From: CAYONZ01 sp964405465
GTDB lineage: Bacteria; Bdellovibrionota; Bdellovibrionia; Bdellovibrionales; JAMPXM01
Direction of reading: 5' to 3'
DNA: 64,000 nt
Assembly: GCA_964405465.1 (NCBI GenBank)
Contig: CAYONZ010000018.1
Location: forward strand, 5,310 to 69,309
Below, piece by piece: positions 17,304 through 26,340 of the stretch; position 1 is the first letter of the stretch; each line of letters starts with the position of its first letter. The translations under genes were made by a program, and so were the position numbers. The notes under the pieces are model-generated. The model made no database searches, had not been told where the DNA came from, and worked only from the letters and a program-made list of their open reading frames with translations.

Positions 17304-18425
17304 CTAGATTTTATACTCGCTTCGGCTCGTTAGAACATCTGTTAGAGACTGAGTCTTCGCATAGAGTTCTAACATTTCGTCTGCTGGTGTTCGCCCAGTT
17401 GCCAATCGCTCACGAAAAACCTGAAGCGCCCCAGGATTATAACCCCAGTCCTTAAGAATTTGATCGGCATTGGCAAAAAACTCGAGCAACTTTTCTTGAA
17501 CTCCTTCGGCCTGTAATCCTTTTTTGGAAACCTCACCGAGCTCGTAGATTCGACTCTGATGATTTGCCCGCCCCTGAAGTTCGCGATCAAAAAGCAAGAC
17601 AAGAAAACTCAAAAACTGGGCCTCAACTTCGATTTGTGAATTTGGCATATCAAAGACCTTAAATTCAAACCGATTGTTTTCATCCAAATGAATCTCGATG
17701 GGTGGCGCGATATAGCTTCTCTTGTGCATGCGATAGCTTTTGCCGAATTTTCCTTTTGCGTACTGCCATGGCTTACCATCACAGAAAGGCGAAGCCACCG
17801 ATAGCGCCGACAAAGCTGGACCGTAATAGTTAATTTTGGCATTGAGCTCTTCGAGAGAAATTGTTTCTAGAAATTCAGGTGGTAATCCAACATTTATGTC
17901 AGGTCCATAGGTGGTCATAACCTCCATCGACCACTGCCAGTAATCGTGTCGTCGTTTATTTTGAGGACCACTGAAAGAAGAGTAGATCGGATGATGCGAA
18001 AGACAAACGATCTCCAATCCATTTTGATTCAATGCCTCTCGCAATCGCTGAAATAAAATTCCGTGAACCTGCAAGGCTTCGCTTAGACTTCGACAAACCG
18101 GAGTTCGAATCTCCACGCCTTTTGGCAGAATTTCTTTTGCCTGAAAGTCCATGTCTGGCAGGTGATAGCCTTCCACCACAAATGGCATCAGTGTCTTTTG
18201 TGGTGGTTCCAGATCTAGGCCTTCACAACTCGGAATTCCTTGCAACGAAATGGATTCAAAAATTCGATTTAAATGGTCAAATGAAAGATCCTGGTGCCAC
18301 AAAGGTCGGAAATCTTTTTTATCAACGACGAGATATTCAGACTCCAATCCAAATCGAAATTTTTCAGACAGCTTTTTTTTATCCAAATTGTGAAACTCTA
18401 GATCTTGCCGACTTGTTAACATCAT
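17304..18425 (-). CDS. YbdK-type carboxylate-amine ligase (GCS2 family)
   Basis: 373 residues of the glutamate-cysteine-ligase type 2 fold. It shows FRFGLESEYLVVD near the N-terminus (metal-binding Glu), the central CLSHHPIYSSFSG and DYWQWSMEVMTTYGPDINVGLP, and RFEFKVFDMPNSQIEVEAQFLSFL towards the end. Such proteins are weak gamma-glutamyl ligases or amide-forming enzymes with ATP. The 5' end overlaps the PepSY gene stop by 4 bases, and the MurF-like ligase follows by 12 bases. Two ATP-dependent amide-bond ligases in one operon suggests a peptide-like product; substrate unknown. Confidence 0.85.
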   Translation of the reverse strand: MMLTSRQDLEFHNLDKKKLSEKFRFGLESEYLVVDKKDFRPLWHQDLSFDHLNRIFESISLQGIPSCEGLDLEPPQKTLMPFVVEGYHLPDMDFQAKEILPKGVEIRTPVCRSLSEALQVHGILFQRLREALNQNGLEIVCLSHHPIYSSFSGPQNKRRHDYWQWSMEVMTTYGPDINVGLPPEFLETISLEELNAKINYYGPALSALSVASPFCDGKPWQYAKGKFGKSYRMHKRSYIAPPIEIHLDENNRFEFKVFDMPNSQIEVEAQFLSFLVLLFDRELQGRANHQSRIYELGEVSKKGLQAEGVQEKLLEFFANADQILKDWGYNPGALQVFRERLATGRTPADEMLELYAKTQSLTDVLTSRSEYKI

Positions 18426-18949
18426 TCTTCCCCTGGTTTCATTCGAGACTTTAATATAGTTTTTTTAGTCTTTGCGTAGTGTTTGACGAGCAAAAATACA
18501 CCCGAAAACCAAAGCCACAACACTCCGATCGCACTAGGTAAAAACACAAAATAACGAACTAGATCTCCAAAAAATGCTCCTTCATGGAGTGACGTCAGGA
18601 GAGAGAGCCGACGTGGGGCTGAACTGGTGATTACCCCTGTTTCTCCGTTAATTTGAATCTCCCATTGATTGCGTTTGGACCGCACTCGAATATTGCCCTG
18701 AGCGGGACGGACTTCTATTTGTGAGATGTCGGCATAAGAATCAATTTGCGCTTCTTTAACGGATTTAGAAATTCTGAGAATATCCTCAAAACCGAGAACA
18801 AGGTTGGCTTTGAACTCTGGATATTTTGGTTGCACCCATGAATTGAATCCTCGGGTGCTCATGAGGATGCCTGTCACCAACGTCAAAACGAACGGGATCG
18901 CAATCAATATCGAAATCCGACGATGCCACTTACGAAAGAAAATTTGCAT
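18422..18949 (-). CDS. PepSY-associated transmembrane protein
   Basis: 175 residues. One membrane helix near residues 10-30 (KWHRRISILIAIPFVLTLVTGI) includes the RKWHRR start typical of PepSY_TM proteins. A periplasmic PepSY-like domain (about 50-125) follows, then a second helix near 135-160 after LHEGAFFG, where the conserved His lies. Relatives are accessory inner-membrane proteins, often next to iron-uptake receptors or ferric reductases. It is the first gene of the three-gene operon with the YbdK-like and MurF-like ligases (4-base overlap), so it may be their membrane partner; that link is inference. Confidence 0.82.
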   Translation of the reverse strand: MQIFFRKWHRRISILIAIPFVLTLVTGILMSTRGFNSWVQPKYPEFKANLVLGFEDILRISKSVKEAQIDSYADISQIEVRPAQGNIRVRSKRNQWEIQINGETGVITSSAPRRLSLLTSLHEGAFFGDLVRYFVFLPSAIGVLWLWFSGVFLLVKHYAKTKKTILKSRMKPGEE

Positions 18950-19345
18950 TTCTTCAACTCCCTACCATTATCTCACATTCAACCTTAGGTAGAATCACCC
19001 GTAAAACCGAATGCAAAAAAAGAACCCATACCGTCACTTAGCATTCCTTAGAGTTGGCGGTCACACCTGCATTGGTACTGGATTTCTTTCTTCAGGAGAA
19101 TCATTTTCGCAATTTTGGCTTTTCTCCGAACTTGATTGCAAGCCAATTGAAAACGTAACCTTCTGCTGGCCTTTGTACTTGCTTATTGCCCTATGCTCAA
19201 GTTGCACGCTCCAATGAGCCGATGAGTTTAAGGTGTGTCTTCACTTGGTCGGGTGTAGCGGCAGAATCATGCGAAGTGATTTCTGCGCGGTAGAATAGTC
19301 AAATGAGGACACGGCCAAAAACTAAATCTACAAAAAGGAAATCTC
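18950..19345. other. Intergenic stretch without a supported gene
   Basis: About 400 bases between two divergent units. A 68-codon plus-strand frame (19011-19217) has no ribosome-binding site and no recognisable pattern. The right end (from about 19300) holds AAAAAGGAAATCTC, the ribosome-binding site for the next gene. Promoters for both sides must lie here, but I cannot place them with confidence. Confidence 0.5.
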
Positions 19346-19687
19346 ATGGCCTACCTCTTTCTATTTCTTTCGGTCTTTTTGCTCTGTTCAACTTGGGTGG
19401 TCTACAACAAAGCAGGCTATCCTGGGTGGGCATGCGTTGTGCCGATTTACAATCTCTACATTTTGATTCGCATCGCAAAACGCCCGGGTTGGTGGTTTTT
19501 TCTAATGCTCATTCCACTTTTCAATCTCATATTTTTTCTTATGGTCACCGTTGATATTGCCAAAGCATTTGGCAAGGGAACCGCATTTGGTTTTGGTCTG
19601 GGATTTTTGCCTTTTATCTTCTACCCAATTTTAGCTCTTGGCGAATCACAATACCAACCCACTATGCAAGAGATTAAAATCGACTAG
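19346..19687 (+). CDS. Small membrane protein, DUF5684-like
   Basis: 113 residues with three or four hydrophobic segments: a short N-terminal helix, WACVVPIYNLYILIRIAKRPGW, then WWFFLMLIPLFNLIFFLMV, and a last helix ending in FYPILALGESQY. The P-IYN-x7-I-x-KRP-W-W pattern and the closing FYPILALG are typical of DUF5684 proteins, small integral membrane proteins sometimes fused to signal peptidases. AAAAAGGAA precedes the ATG. Stands alone. Function unknown. Confidence 0.75.
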   Translation: MAYLFLFLSVFLLCSTWVVYNKAGYPGWACVVPIYNLYILIRIAKRPGWWFFLMLIPLFNLIFFLMVTVDIAKAFGKGTAFGFGLGFLPFIFYPILALGESQYQPTMQEIKID

Positions 19688-20088
19688 CGTTCCCTTGAGG
19701 TTTTTCTGGCGGACCAACTGATGGTTTTTCCGCACCTGATAAATGTAGACGCCGCTGATCTCATCAAACGGATCTCGACCGGAAAATCTGCTAAAAATTT
19801 CCCAATGCTGGGGGACCCAAGCTGTTGAACTTTTCGACAGTTGTCTGCAAATCGCAGCACTCAAAATATGCGGACAGGCAAACCCGGCTCGCTCAATCCC
19901 GTCACGAAAGTCCATCCCGATACAATCAATCCTAAATGAATTGGCGAACCCAAAAGCCAGAATCTGCCAAACTGAGCCGACCCAAATCTCGAACCTTTTC
20001 GTTCACATTGGAACTTTTTGGTCCTCTTCTTGAATACCTTGAAAATCTCCCAAGCTGAGTTTCTTGGCGAATTAGCAAAGGAAATCTT
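19688..20088. other. Intergenic stretch with an unassigned minus-strand open frame
   Basis: Four hundred bases. The minus strand is open from about 20015 down past 19688 (first ATG at 19915) with moderately protein-like content ending in GVYIYQVRKNHQLVRQKN, but it has no ribosome-binding site, overlaps the previous gene's end and matches no family I know. A second minus-strand frame (19861-20100) overlaps it. Either could be the trace of an old gene. The right end has AAAGGAAATCTT before the next start. Confidence 0.4.
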
Positions 20089-21420
20089 ATGATACAACAA
20101 CTGAATTCATCTCATCACTCCTTGTCGCAAAAATACTTTTCTAAAAGACGAATGCAGTTTGCTATTTGTATTTTCGGAATTGGCCTCACGGGAAATAGCT
20201 TCGCCGCCGAAAATTCGGTCCCGAGTTTCTTTCCTACGGGAAGAGCTATTGCCTCTGCTGAGGGCCAAACCTCGTGTGGCGCGCTCACTACCGTAAACAG
20301 CGCTGAGCCACCTTTACGTGAACCAACGCCAGCGATTCTACTTCGTCGCCTAGACCTTTTGGCCACTGAACTCAGTAATTTTCAAGACAAAGTAAAAGAA
20401 GATAGCAAAGGAGCATTTGATGACCTCATCGCAAAAGACGTTAGAGGTATTGCTTTTGGCCTAGAGGCGATCCTTTATATTCTCAAGAAAGATAAATCTT
20501 TCGCGTCGGGTTTGTCGGAGGATGACCTCAAGGCCGTCGAAAAATCTTTGAAAAATCTGAAAGAGCTTGAAGACGCGATTGGGGAGTATTCACTTTCTCA
20601 AGAGATGCGTGCGGCCTATCAAAAACTAAAAAAACACGACGACGGCTTTGATCAGTTTCTTCAGAACAAAGTGGAAACTGCAAAAGCAAATTTTTTAGAG
20701 TTTGTTTTATCCAAAGAGTGGATCACCGCGCCTCACAAATCAGACACAAAAAAATCAAGCGAAGAAATCAGCCCAAGAATCGCCAAGCTCAAAGACCGTT
20801 TTGAATCAATCAAATGGCATGGTGAAAAAAATGACCATAACCTACTTGTGAGGGCTCTACGAAACTACATCAGTTCTTTAGACACCAAAATTGACCAAGA
20901 ACTTGAACCTTTGATCATGGCCGAAAAATACACTTATCATGAACTCGAAGATGGGTTTCACGAATGGCGGCGCGGCCTCCGCTGGATCCCAATTTACCTG
21001 CTCGCACTGAAGTCACATTTTAGTTACCAGGAAAAACCAAAGATGCTAACCTCCGAACAACAACAATTGGTCGACAAATATCAAAATAATAAATACACGA
21101 CTCTGAGTCAGGCAACCGAGGGAACCACACAGCTTCCGCCGCTTGCACTTTATACCGTTGCTCAGGCAATAGCTGAAATTGGACTAATCAAAGAAGAAGG
21201 CGAAGCTAAATTTGATCTAGCTAAACTTTTACTGGAATATGGAAGATGGGGATCCACCGCGATCACTAACGAGTCTCAGGCAGAAAAAATCATTGAGTCA
21301 ATTGCACCAGAGGGTTCTGAGCTTAATTCAGCAGCTACACTCGAGGCAAAAGCACATGCCACTTTTCAAAAGTTCAAGCATGGCGATCCTCTACCTGAGA
21401 TCGTTTCTGCCCTGAAGTGA
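20089..21420 (+). CDS. Secreted helical protein, faint CHAD resemblance
   Basis: 443 residues, AAAGGA before the ATG. A signal peptide with an unusually long n-region ends near SFAAEN (residue about 41). The mature part is strongly helical and charged. A stretch at about 285-310 (HELEDGFHEWRRGLRWIPIYLLAL) recalls the His/Arg-rich helix of CHAD domains, which bind polyphosphate, but the rest does not clearly follow the family. It converges on the end of the chemotaxis operon with 5 bases between stops. Periplasmic, function unknown. Confidence 0.6.
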   Translation: MIQQLNSSHHSLSQKYFSKRRMQFAICIFGIGLTGNSFAAENSVPSFFPTGRAIASAEGQTSCGALTTVNSAEPPLREPTPAILLRRLDLLATELSNFQDKVKEDSKGAFDDLIAKDVRGIAFGLEAILYILKKDKSFASGLSEDDLKAVEKSLKNLKELEDAIGEYSLSQEMRAAYQKLKKHDDGFDQFLQNKVETAKANFLEFVLSKEWITAPHKSDTKKSSEEISPRIAKLKDRFESIKWHGEKNDHNLLVRALRNYISSLDTKIDQELEPLIMAEKYTYHELEDGFHEWRRGLRWIPIYLLALKSHFSYQEKPKMLTSEQQQLVDKYQNNKYTTLSQATEGTTQLPPLALYTVAQAIAEIGLIKEEGEAKFDLAKLLLEYGRWGSTAITNESQAEKIIESIAPEGSELNSAATLEAKAHATFQKFKHGDPLPEIVSALK

Positions 21421-21425
21421 TTGAG

Positions 21426-23084
21426 TTAAAAACCGTCGGTGGTGCCCACTTTGCCCACAGAGTCTTCATCATCAAAAGGTATCATCTCTTGTCCCTTTGA
21501 GCGTTTCAGACTGCTGACGGTCGCCAATTTACTTGAACTACCGGTCTTTACAAATCCTTTTGAGGACATTGCGGAGCTTCGTTTAGGTTTGAGCACACGA
21601 TCGATGGCATTCTTTGTGGCATCCGTATCTACCGATAGACCTGACTTTTCGCCGCTTTTCCCATCAATTAGATTCGAAAGTTGCATCACAAGTTTAGCCA
21701 GGTCGCCGGCCTGTCTTGCCATCTCATTGGATGTTGCCGCCACTTCCTCAGAGGAGGCCGCATTTTGTTGCGTTGAAGAATCCAATTGATTCATGGCTTT
21801 ACCAATTTGTGAAATCCCAGTTGCTTGCTCACTACTTGCTGATGCAATTTCACTATTGAGATCTGTCACTTTTTTAATTGAGTGAACGATGTTGCGAAAC
21901 ACCTCGCTACTTGCTCCGGCAATCTTGCTTCCGCGCTCAATTTTTTCGACGTTTTCTTGAATCAATGAGGTGATGTCTTTTGCTGCGGCCGAGCTCCGTT
22001 GAGCCAGACTACGAACAGCTTCGGCGACCACCGCAAAACCTTTTCCTTGCTCCCCTGCGCGAGCCGCCTCAACTGCCGCATTAAGAGCCAGAAGATTTGT
22101 CTGGAAGGCAATGTCATCAATCACATTGATGATTTCTTCAATTTTATTTGAGCTTCGACTTATTTCGGACATAGCTTCTAAAAGTTGCGAAACTTCCACT
22201 TCGCCTTTTTCAGCTTGTGCATACCCTGATTTAGAAAGTGAACTCGCCTCGTTGGAATGATCCGCATTGAGCTTTACCATACTTGAAAGCTCTTCGATGG
22301 AAGAAACACTCTCTTCTAGCGAGGAGGCTGAGTGAGTTGCTGACGTCGATAGCTGTGAACTGGCCTCAGATAGCTGCGTGCTTGCGGCGCCGACATCGCG
22401 ACTGATTGAGGTAACGTTTTTCAAAACTCTTCGAATTTCTTGGGTCACGCGATTTGAAAAAAGCCAACCCACAACAAAACTTAAAACTGTGCCCAGTCCT
22501 ACAAGTGTCATGGAAAGAACAGTCCAAAAATCTGCCGATTTTCTGGCGTTTGTCGCCCATGACTTTGCTTGTGCATCTTGAAACGCAATTAAATCATCAA
22601 TTTTTTGCGAGAACTCATCATTGAGACGACGGAAGTCTCCTCGGATATTGTCAGACAACTCTTTGCGATCCATTTTGGTGTTAGATTTCAACCGCAAAAC
22701 TCCCTCTTTCAAGGCTTTGAAGCTCGCAGCTAGCACATCATATTTTGCTTGTTCTCCGTCTACAAAAGGAATTCCCTGATATACTTTGTCCCATTTTTCA
22801 TAGTCTTCAATATAACGGTCAACGTTTCTACCTACAATTGACATCTCTGAGTTCAAGTCGCCCGAATACCCTAATCGCAAAACCTCATGTTGAATTCCGG
22901 CCGCAGCATCTTTCATGTGCATAAGCGAGATCGCATTACCAAGGTTAATTTCAGCAACGTGATTGTACTGTTCTACCACTTCTCGTATTCCAAAAGATGC
23001 GATCAACCCCACTATAAAAAGAATAGTGGAAAAACCAAATCCCATAAAAAGAAGTTTCGTCTTTAGTCCCTGTCTTTGAAACAT
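21426..23084 (-). CDS. Methyl-accepting chemotaxis protein
   Basis: 552 residues. Membrane helices at about 10-32 and 187-210 enclose a periplasmic four-helix-bundle-like sensor domain. The cytoplasmic part is the long antiparallel coiled coil with the invariant hairpin tip IDDIAFQTNLLALNAAVEAARAGEQGKGFAVVAEAVR. The C-terminus lacks the CheR/CheB-tethering pentapeptide and ends in a disordered basic tail of about 70 residues. Last gene of the operon, 16 bases after cheW, with GGGAG before the ATG. Ligand unknown; as the only receptor in the operon it is the likely input to the array built from it. Confidence 0.95.
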   Translation of the reverse strand: MFQRQGLKTKLLFMGFGFSTILFIVGLIASFGIREVVEQYNHVAEINLGNAISLMHMKDAAAGIQHEVLRLGYSGDLNSEMSIVGRNVDRYIEDYEKWDKVYQGIPFVDGEQAKYDVLAASFKALKEGVLRLKSNTKMDRKELSDNIRGDFRRLNDEFSQKIDDLIAFQDAQAKSWATNARKSADFWTVLSMTLVGLGTVLSFVVGWLFSNRVTQEIRRVLKNVTSISRDVGAASTQLSEASSQLSTSATHSASSLEESVSSIEELSSMVKLNADHSNEASSLSKSGYAQAEKGEVEVSQLLEAMSEISRSSNKIEEIINVIDDIAFQTNLLALNAAVEAARAGEQGKGFAVVAEAVRSLAQRSSAAAKDITSLIQENVEKIERGSKIAGASSEVFRNIVHSIKKVTDLNSEIASASSEQATGISQIGKAMNQLDSSTQQNAASSEEVAATSNEMARQAGDLAKLVMQLSNLIDGKSGEKSGLSVDTDATKNAIDRVLKPKRSSAMSSKGFVKTGSSSKLATVSSLKRSKGQEMIPFDDEDSVGKVGTTDGF

Positions 23085-23100
23085 TGCAAGTTCTCCCTTT

Positions 23101-23643
23101 TTAGGCCGCAGTTTTTATCTGTTTGAGGTCTGATACTTTGGAGTCTGATGTGATTTTTTTAATCAGCTCATCTTTTGATAGTGCATGCACAATATCTATT
23201 AAAATAATGACCTGATTCCCGATTTTTCCCATGCCATTAATAAAGCTTTGATCCGGATCTTCACCAATGGCGGGTGGAGCTTCGATTTGCATCGATTGAA
23301 GGTCTTGAACCCCCGACACAGCATCGACAATCATACCCACCGGACCATGTTCAGATTCAATGACGATAATACAGGTGTGTTTTGTGAACGCCGCAAGTTC
23401 AAGTCCAAACTTAAGACGCAGATTCACCACTGGCACAAGACTGCCGCGCAAATTCATCACCCCAGCAACAAAGAGAGGTGTTTTGGGAATTGGCGTGATC
23501 TCCGTTACACGATTAATTTCACGCACGGTACTGATCGCCACACCGTAGGCCTGTTGATTTAATACAAAGACTAAATACTGTCCACCACTGGCAATTGACC
23601 TCTGGCTTATTGATCGCTGGTTTTTCGAGTTGGTCTCTGTCAT
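23101..23643 (-). CDS. cheW: CheW coupling protein
   Basis: 180 residues, a single CheW domain with QYLVFVLNQQAYGVAISTVREINRV, the FVAGVMNLRGSLVPVVNLRLKFG core, and the closing IILIDIVHALS. It joins the receptor tip to CheA in the sensory array. It lies between the MCP gene (16 bases) and cheB (64 bases, the only sizeable gap in the operon), with AAAGGAG upstream. The N-terminal about 25 residues are a polar extension. Confidence 0.94.
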   Translation of the reverse strand: MTETNSKNQRSISQRSIASGGQYLVFVLNQQAYGVAISTVREINRVTEITPIPKTPLFVAGVMNLRGSLVPVVNLRLKFGLELAAFTKHTCIIVIESEHGPVGMIVDAVSGVQDLQSMQIEAPPAIGEDPDQSFINGMGKIGNQVIILIDIVHALSKDELIKKITSDSKVSDLKQIKTAA

Positions 23644-23707
23644 CCGAGCTCCTTTACCGTCTCATTTTCTTTTCGGCTTTTCCGCACTGAACTTCAATAT
23701 CAGCAAG

Positions 23708-24769
23708 TTATGCAACCTCTCTCTTGACAATTTGCTCACAAATTTCGTTGGCAATCTCTTTCAGCGCCAAACTTTTATGGATGGCGCCGATTTCAACCGC
23801 TGCTTTGGGCATCCCGTAGACGATGCAACTTGCCTCATCTTGAGCCAAATTGTAGGACCCCTCTTTTTTCATGGCGAGCAAACCATCGGCACCGTCTCTA
23901 CCCATTCCTGTCAGAATGACGCCAATTGCGTTGGGTCCAGCATGTTTAGCCACCGATTTGAATAACATATCAGCTGCAGGACGAACGCCGTGAAGTGCGC
24001 TTTCTTGATTCAATTTCACAGTGTAATAGCCGCCACTCCGAACAATCTCCATATGATAGTTCCCTGGGGCTAGCAGCACTCTCCCTGGACGAATAGTGTC
24101 CCCTTCTTTGGCCTCGCGAATTTCAAAAGAACAAAGCTTCTGCAAGTGTTCAGCAAAAGTTTTGGTGAACACAGGTGGCATGTGTTGAACAATAACGGTC
24201 CCTGGTAAATCTGCGGGAAGCTGTGGCAACAAAACTTTCAAAGCTTCTGTTCCTCCAGTGCTTGCGCCTATCGCCAATATCTGATGTGTTGTTTTGGCCA
24301 ACGCAGAACTCGCGACCGATCGTCTTGCCTCACCCACGGCTGGAGCTTGTGAGAAGTCGGAGGCCAATTTGGCCTGAGCAACAGCCTTAACCCTACTGAT
24401 AATTTCTTGTGCCAAGCTATCTAGCGATTTGCTCACGTCTAGTGCGGGCTTTGCCATCACATCGATAGCCCCTGCTTCCAAAGCACGTAACGCCATTTCA
24501 GACCCTTTTACCGATAGGCTGCTAATCACAATTGTGCGAATGGGCATATGCTTCATTACTTTTTCAAGAAACGTTACACCATCCATTCTCGGCATCTCAA
24601 TATCAAGAGTCATGACGTCTGGCTTTTTTTCAACCAACATTTCTCGAGCAACATACGGATCTGGTGCGGCCCCAACAACTTCAATTTGTGAATCCATGGT
24701 CAAGATCTTTGTTAACATGGCACGTATGATAGAAGAATCATCCACAACCAATACCCGAATCTTATTCAT
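23708..24769 (-). CDS. cheB: CheB receptor methylesterase
   Basis: 353 residues. Receiver domain with phospho-acceptor Asp 56 (DVMTLDIEMPR) and a C-terminal methylesterase with the full catalytic set: Ser in IGASTGGTEAL, His in VQHMPPVFTKTF, Asp in LTGMGRDGADGL. It removes methyl groups from receptors (and deamidates Gln) once phosphorylated by CheA. Its start overlaps the CheD-CheB fusion by 4 bases (ATGA), so translation is coupled. This is the only complete CheB of the operon; the upstream fusion carries a dead copy of the same domains. Confidence 0.95.
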   Translation of the reverse strand: MNKIRVLVVDDSSIIRAMLTKILTMDSQIEVVGAAPDPYVAREMLVEKKPDVMTLDIEMPRMDGVTFLEKVMKHMPIRTIVISSLSVKGSEMALRALEAGAIDVMAKPALDVSKSLDSLAQEIISRVKAVAQAKLASDFSQAPAVGEARRSVASSALAKTTHQILAIGASTGGTEALKVLLPQLPADLPGTVIVQHMPPVFTKTFAEHLQKLCSFEIREAKEGDTIRPGRVLLAPGNYHMEIVRSGGYYTVKLNQESALHGVRPAADMLFKSVAKHAGPNAIGVILTGMGRDGADGLLAMKKEGSYNLAQDEASCIVYGMPKAAVEIGAIHKSLALKEIANEICEQIVKREVA

Positions 24770-26340
24770 GCTACACTCCTATTTCGATAATCCAAAATAA
24801 CTTTAGAAAACTCATGTGAATCAAAAATTTGATCGACGACTCCCAAGGCTAGAGCCTTTTGTGGAGCAAATGGAAACTGCGCCGTCTCAGGATTTTCAAT
24901 TAAAGTAAAGCCCCCATGCCCGGCAACACTCTTGAGTCCATCGACTCCGTCCGTTCCAAATCCACTCAACAACACACCACAAAGTCCATTCGAAACAACA
25001 TTTGCGGCCGATTCAAATAGCACATTGCTGCTCGGCAATTGTGAACAAACTGGTGAGCCCTTTTCAAGACGCAACATAAGGTGTTGACCACGAGATTCAA
25101 TCTTTCCATGAAATCCTAAGGGGCATAGATAGACATGTCCCATAAAGAGAGGAGTTTCAATTTTAGCCACCTCAAGTTCCACTTGCGTTTTAGACTTCAG
25201 TTTTTGAATAAATTCAGGAAGAAATCCAGAGATTGTACTCACGCTGATCACGACAGGCGGTGTATCTGCAGGAAGCGACTCCAACAGAGTTGCCAAAGAT
25301 TTTTGTGCACCAGTATTTCCACCCACCACAATCAGCTTCAATGGTCCCCTTTTTTTTTGACTGGGAAGTGTCACACGCGAAAGATCATTTTCAATATTTC
25401 GCCCTTGTCCAATAACGGAATTTCGCTTTTGCAGGTTCCTTAAAACATTGACGGCAGACGCAGCTCGAACTTTCTCGACAAGCATCTCTCCCAACTCTCC
25501 GAGCACACGCGGGTCAAACTGCGAAGGTTTCTGCACAAACTCGACGGCACCCAATTCAAGCGCCCGTAAGGCCGCTTCACCTTGACTACCCAAAGACGAA
25601 ACCATCACAACTGGCATTGGTACATGCTTCATGAGTTTTTCAAGAAAAGTCACTCCACTCAATCGAGGCATCTCAATATCTAGGGTCATGACATCTGGTT
25701 TCTGTGACGCAATAATTTCTCGAGCAGCATAGGCATCAGCTGCAGCGCCTATCACCTCAAGGCCGTGCTTTTCAAATATTTTTTGAAAAAGGCTTCGGAC
25801 TGTTGCCGAATCATCTACAATCAATACACGGACTTTTTTATTAGTGTCAATTTTCAGAAAACCCGTGGTATCCACTTGTGAATCGGAAGAGTCCTCATTG
25901 AAAGAATGTTGCACCTCAAAGCTTTCGGTATTGAGGAGAATTCTGCGTGACCTTTCTCCCAAGACATTTTTGTCGCGAATGGGAATCCGCAACTCATCTA
26001 AAATACTCAGGGCAATTTCAACATTTCGTCTACCGATGCCAAGGCCGACTTGTACATCAACCAATACGTTTCCGCCCCCATAAACTTTGGCTTCAAGGTT
26101 TTGTCGATCAGATCCGAGGTTCACCATTTCATCGACCAAACGTCGAATCGCAATCTCGCCATAACGCTCGCTTGGGACCTCACCGGAAATCACCTCTGGC
26201 AAAAGGTAATGGTTGAGTCCAGAGAACTTTAATTTCCGATCGTGGATCGCGACGGCCACACATGAACCAAGAATCGTCGTAATTTCGGCGGGTTCTTTAC
26301 TAATCGCAATTTTACCAGGGAACAAATAGATCTTCTTCAT
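24766..26340 (-). CDS. CheD-CheB fusion with degenerate methylesterase domain
   Basis: 524 residues in three parts. Residues 1-145 are a CheD receptor deamidase with the catalytic Cys 27 (LGSCVAV) and His 44 (LNHYLLP) both present. Residues 169-290 are a receiver domain with Asp 221 (TLDIEMPR). Residues 333-520 follow the CheB esterase fold, but GASTGG is GGNTGA (Ser replaced by Asn 342), the QHMP loop reads SVST (His replaced by Val 367), and only the Asp (464) remains. The esterase half is therefore probably inactive and may bind receptors or CheA as a phosphorylation-switched module. ATGA overlaps at both ends tie it into the operon. Confidence 0.9.
   Translation of the reverse strand: MKKIYLFPGKIAISKEPAEITTILGSCVAVAIHDRKLKFSGLNHYLLPEVISGEVPSERYGEIAIRRLVDEMVNLGSDRQNLEAKVYGGGNVLVDVQVGLGIGRRNVEIALSILDELRIPIRDKNVLGERSRRILLNTESFEVQHSFNEDSSDSQVDTTGFLKIDTNKKVRVLIVDDSATVRSLFQKIFEKHGLEVIGAAADAYAAREIIASQKPDVMTLDIEMPRLSGVTFLEKLMKHVPMPVVMVSSLGSQGEAALRALELGAVEFVQKPSQFDPRVLGELGEMLVEKVRAASAVNVLRNLQKRNSVIGQGRNIENDLSRVTLPSQKKRGPLKLIVVGGNTGAQKSLATLLESLPADTPPVVISVSTISGFLPEFIQKLKSKTQVELEVAKIETPLFMGHVYLCPLGFHGKIESRGQHLMLRLEKGSPVCSQLPSSNVLFESAANVVSNGLCGVLLSGFGTDGVDGLKSVAGHGGFTLIENPETAQFPFAPQKALALGVVDQIFDSHEFSKVILDYRNRSVA

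Noticed and set aside
18060..18122. tRNA-like T-loop (GGAGTTCGAATCTCC)
   Set aside because: It lies inside the well-supported YbdK-like gene, and no acceptor stem, anticodon arm or D arm pairs around it.
19011..19217. 68-codon open frame on the plus strand
   Set aside because: No ribosome-binding site, no recognisable domain, and it lies in a divergent promoter gap.
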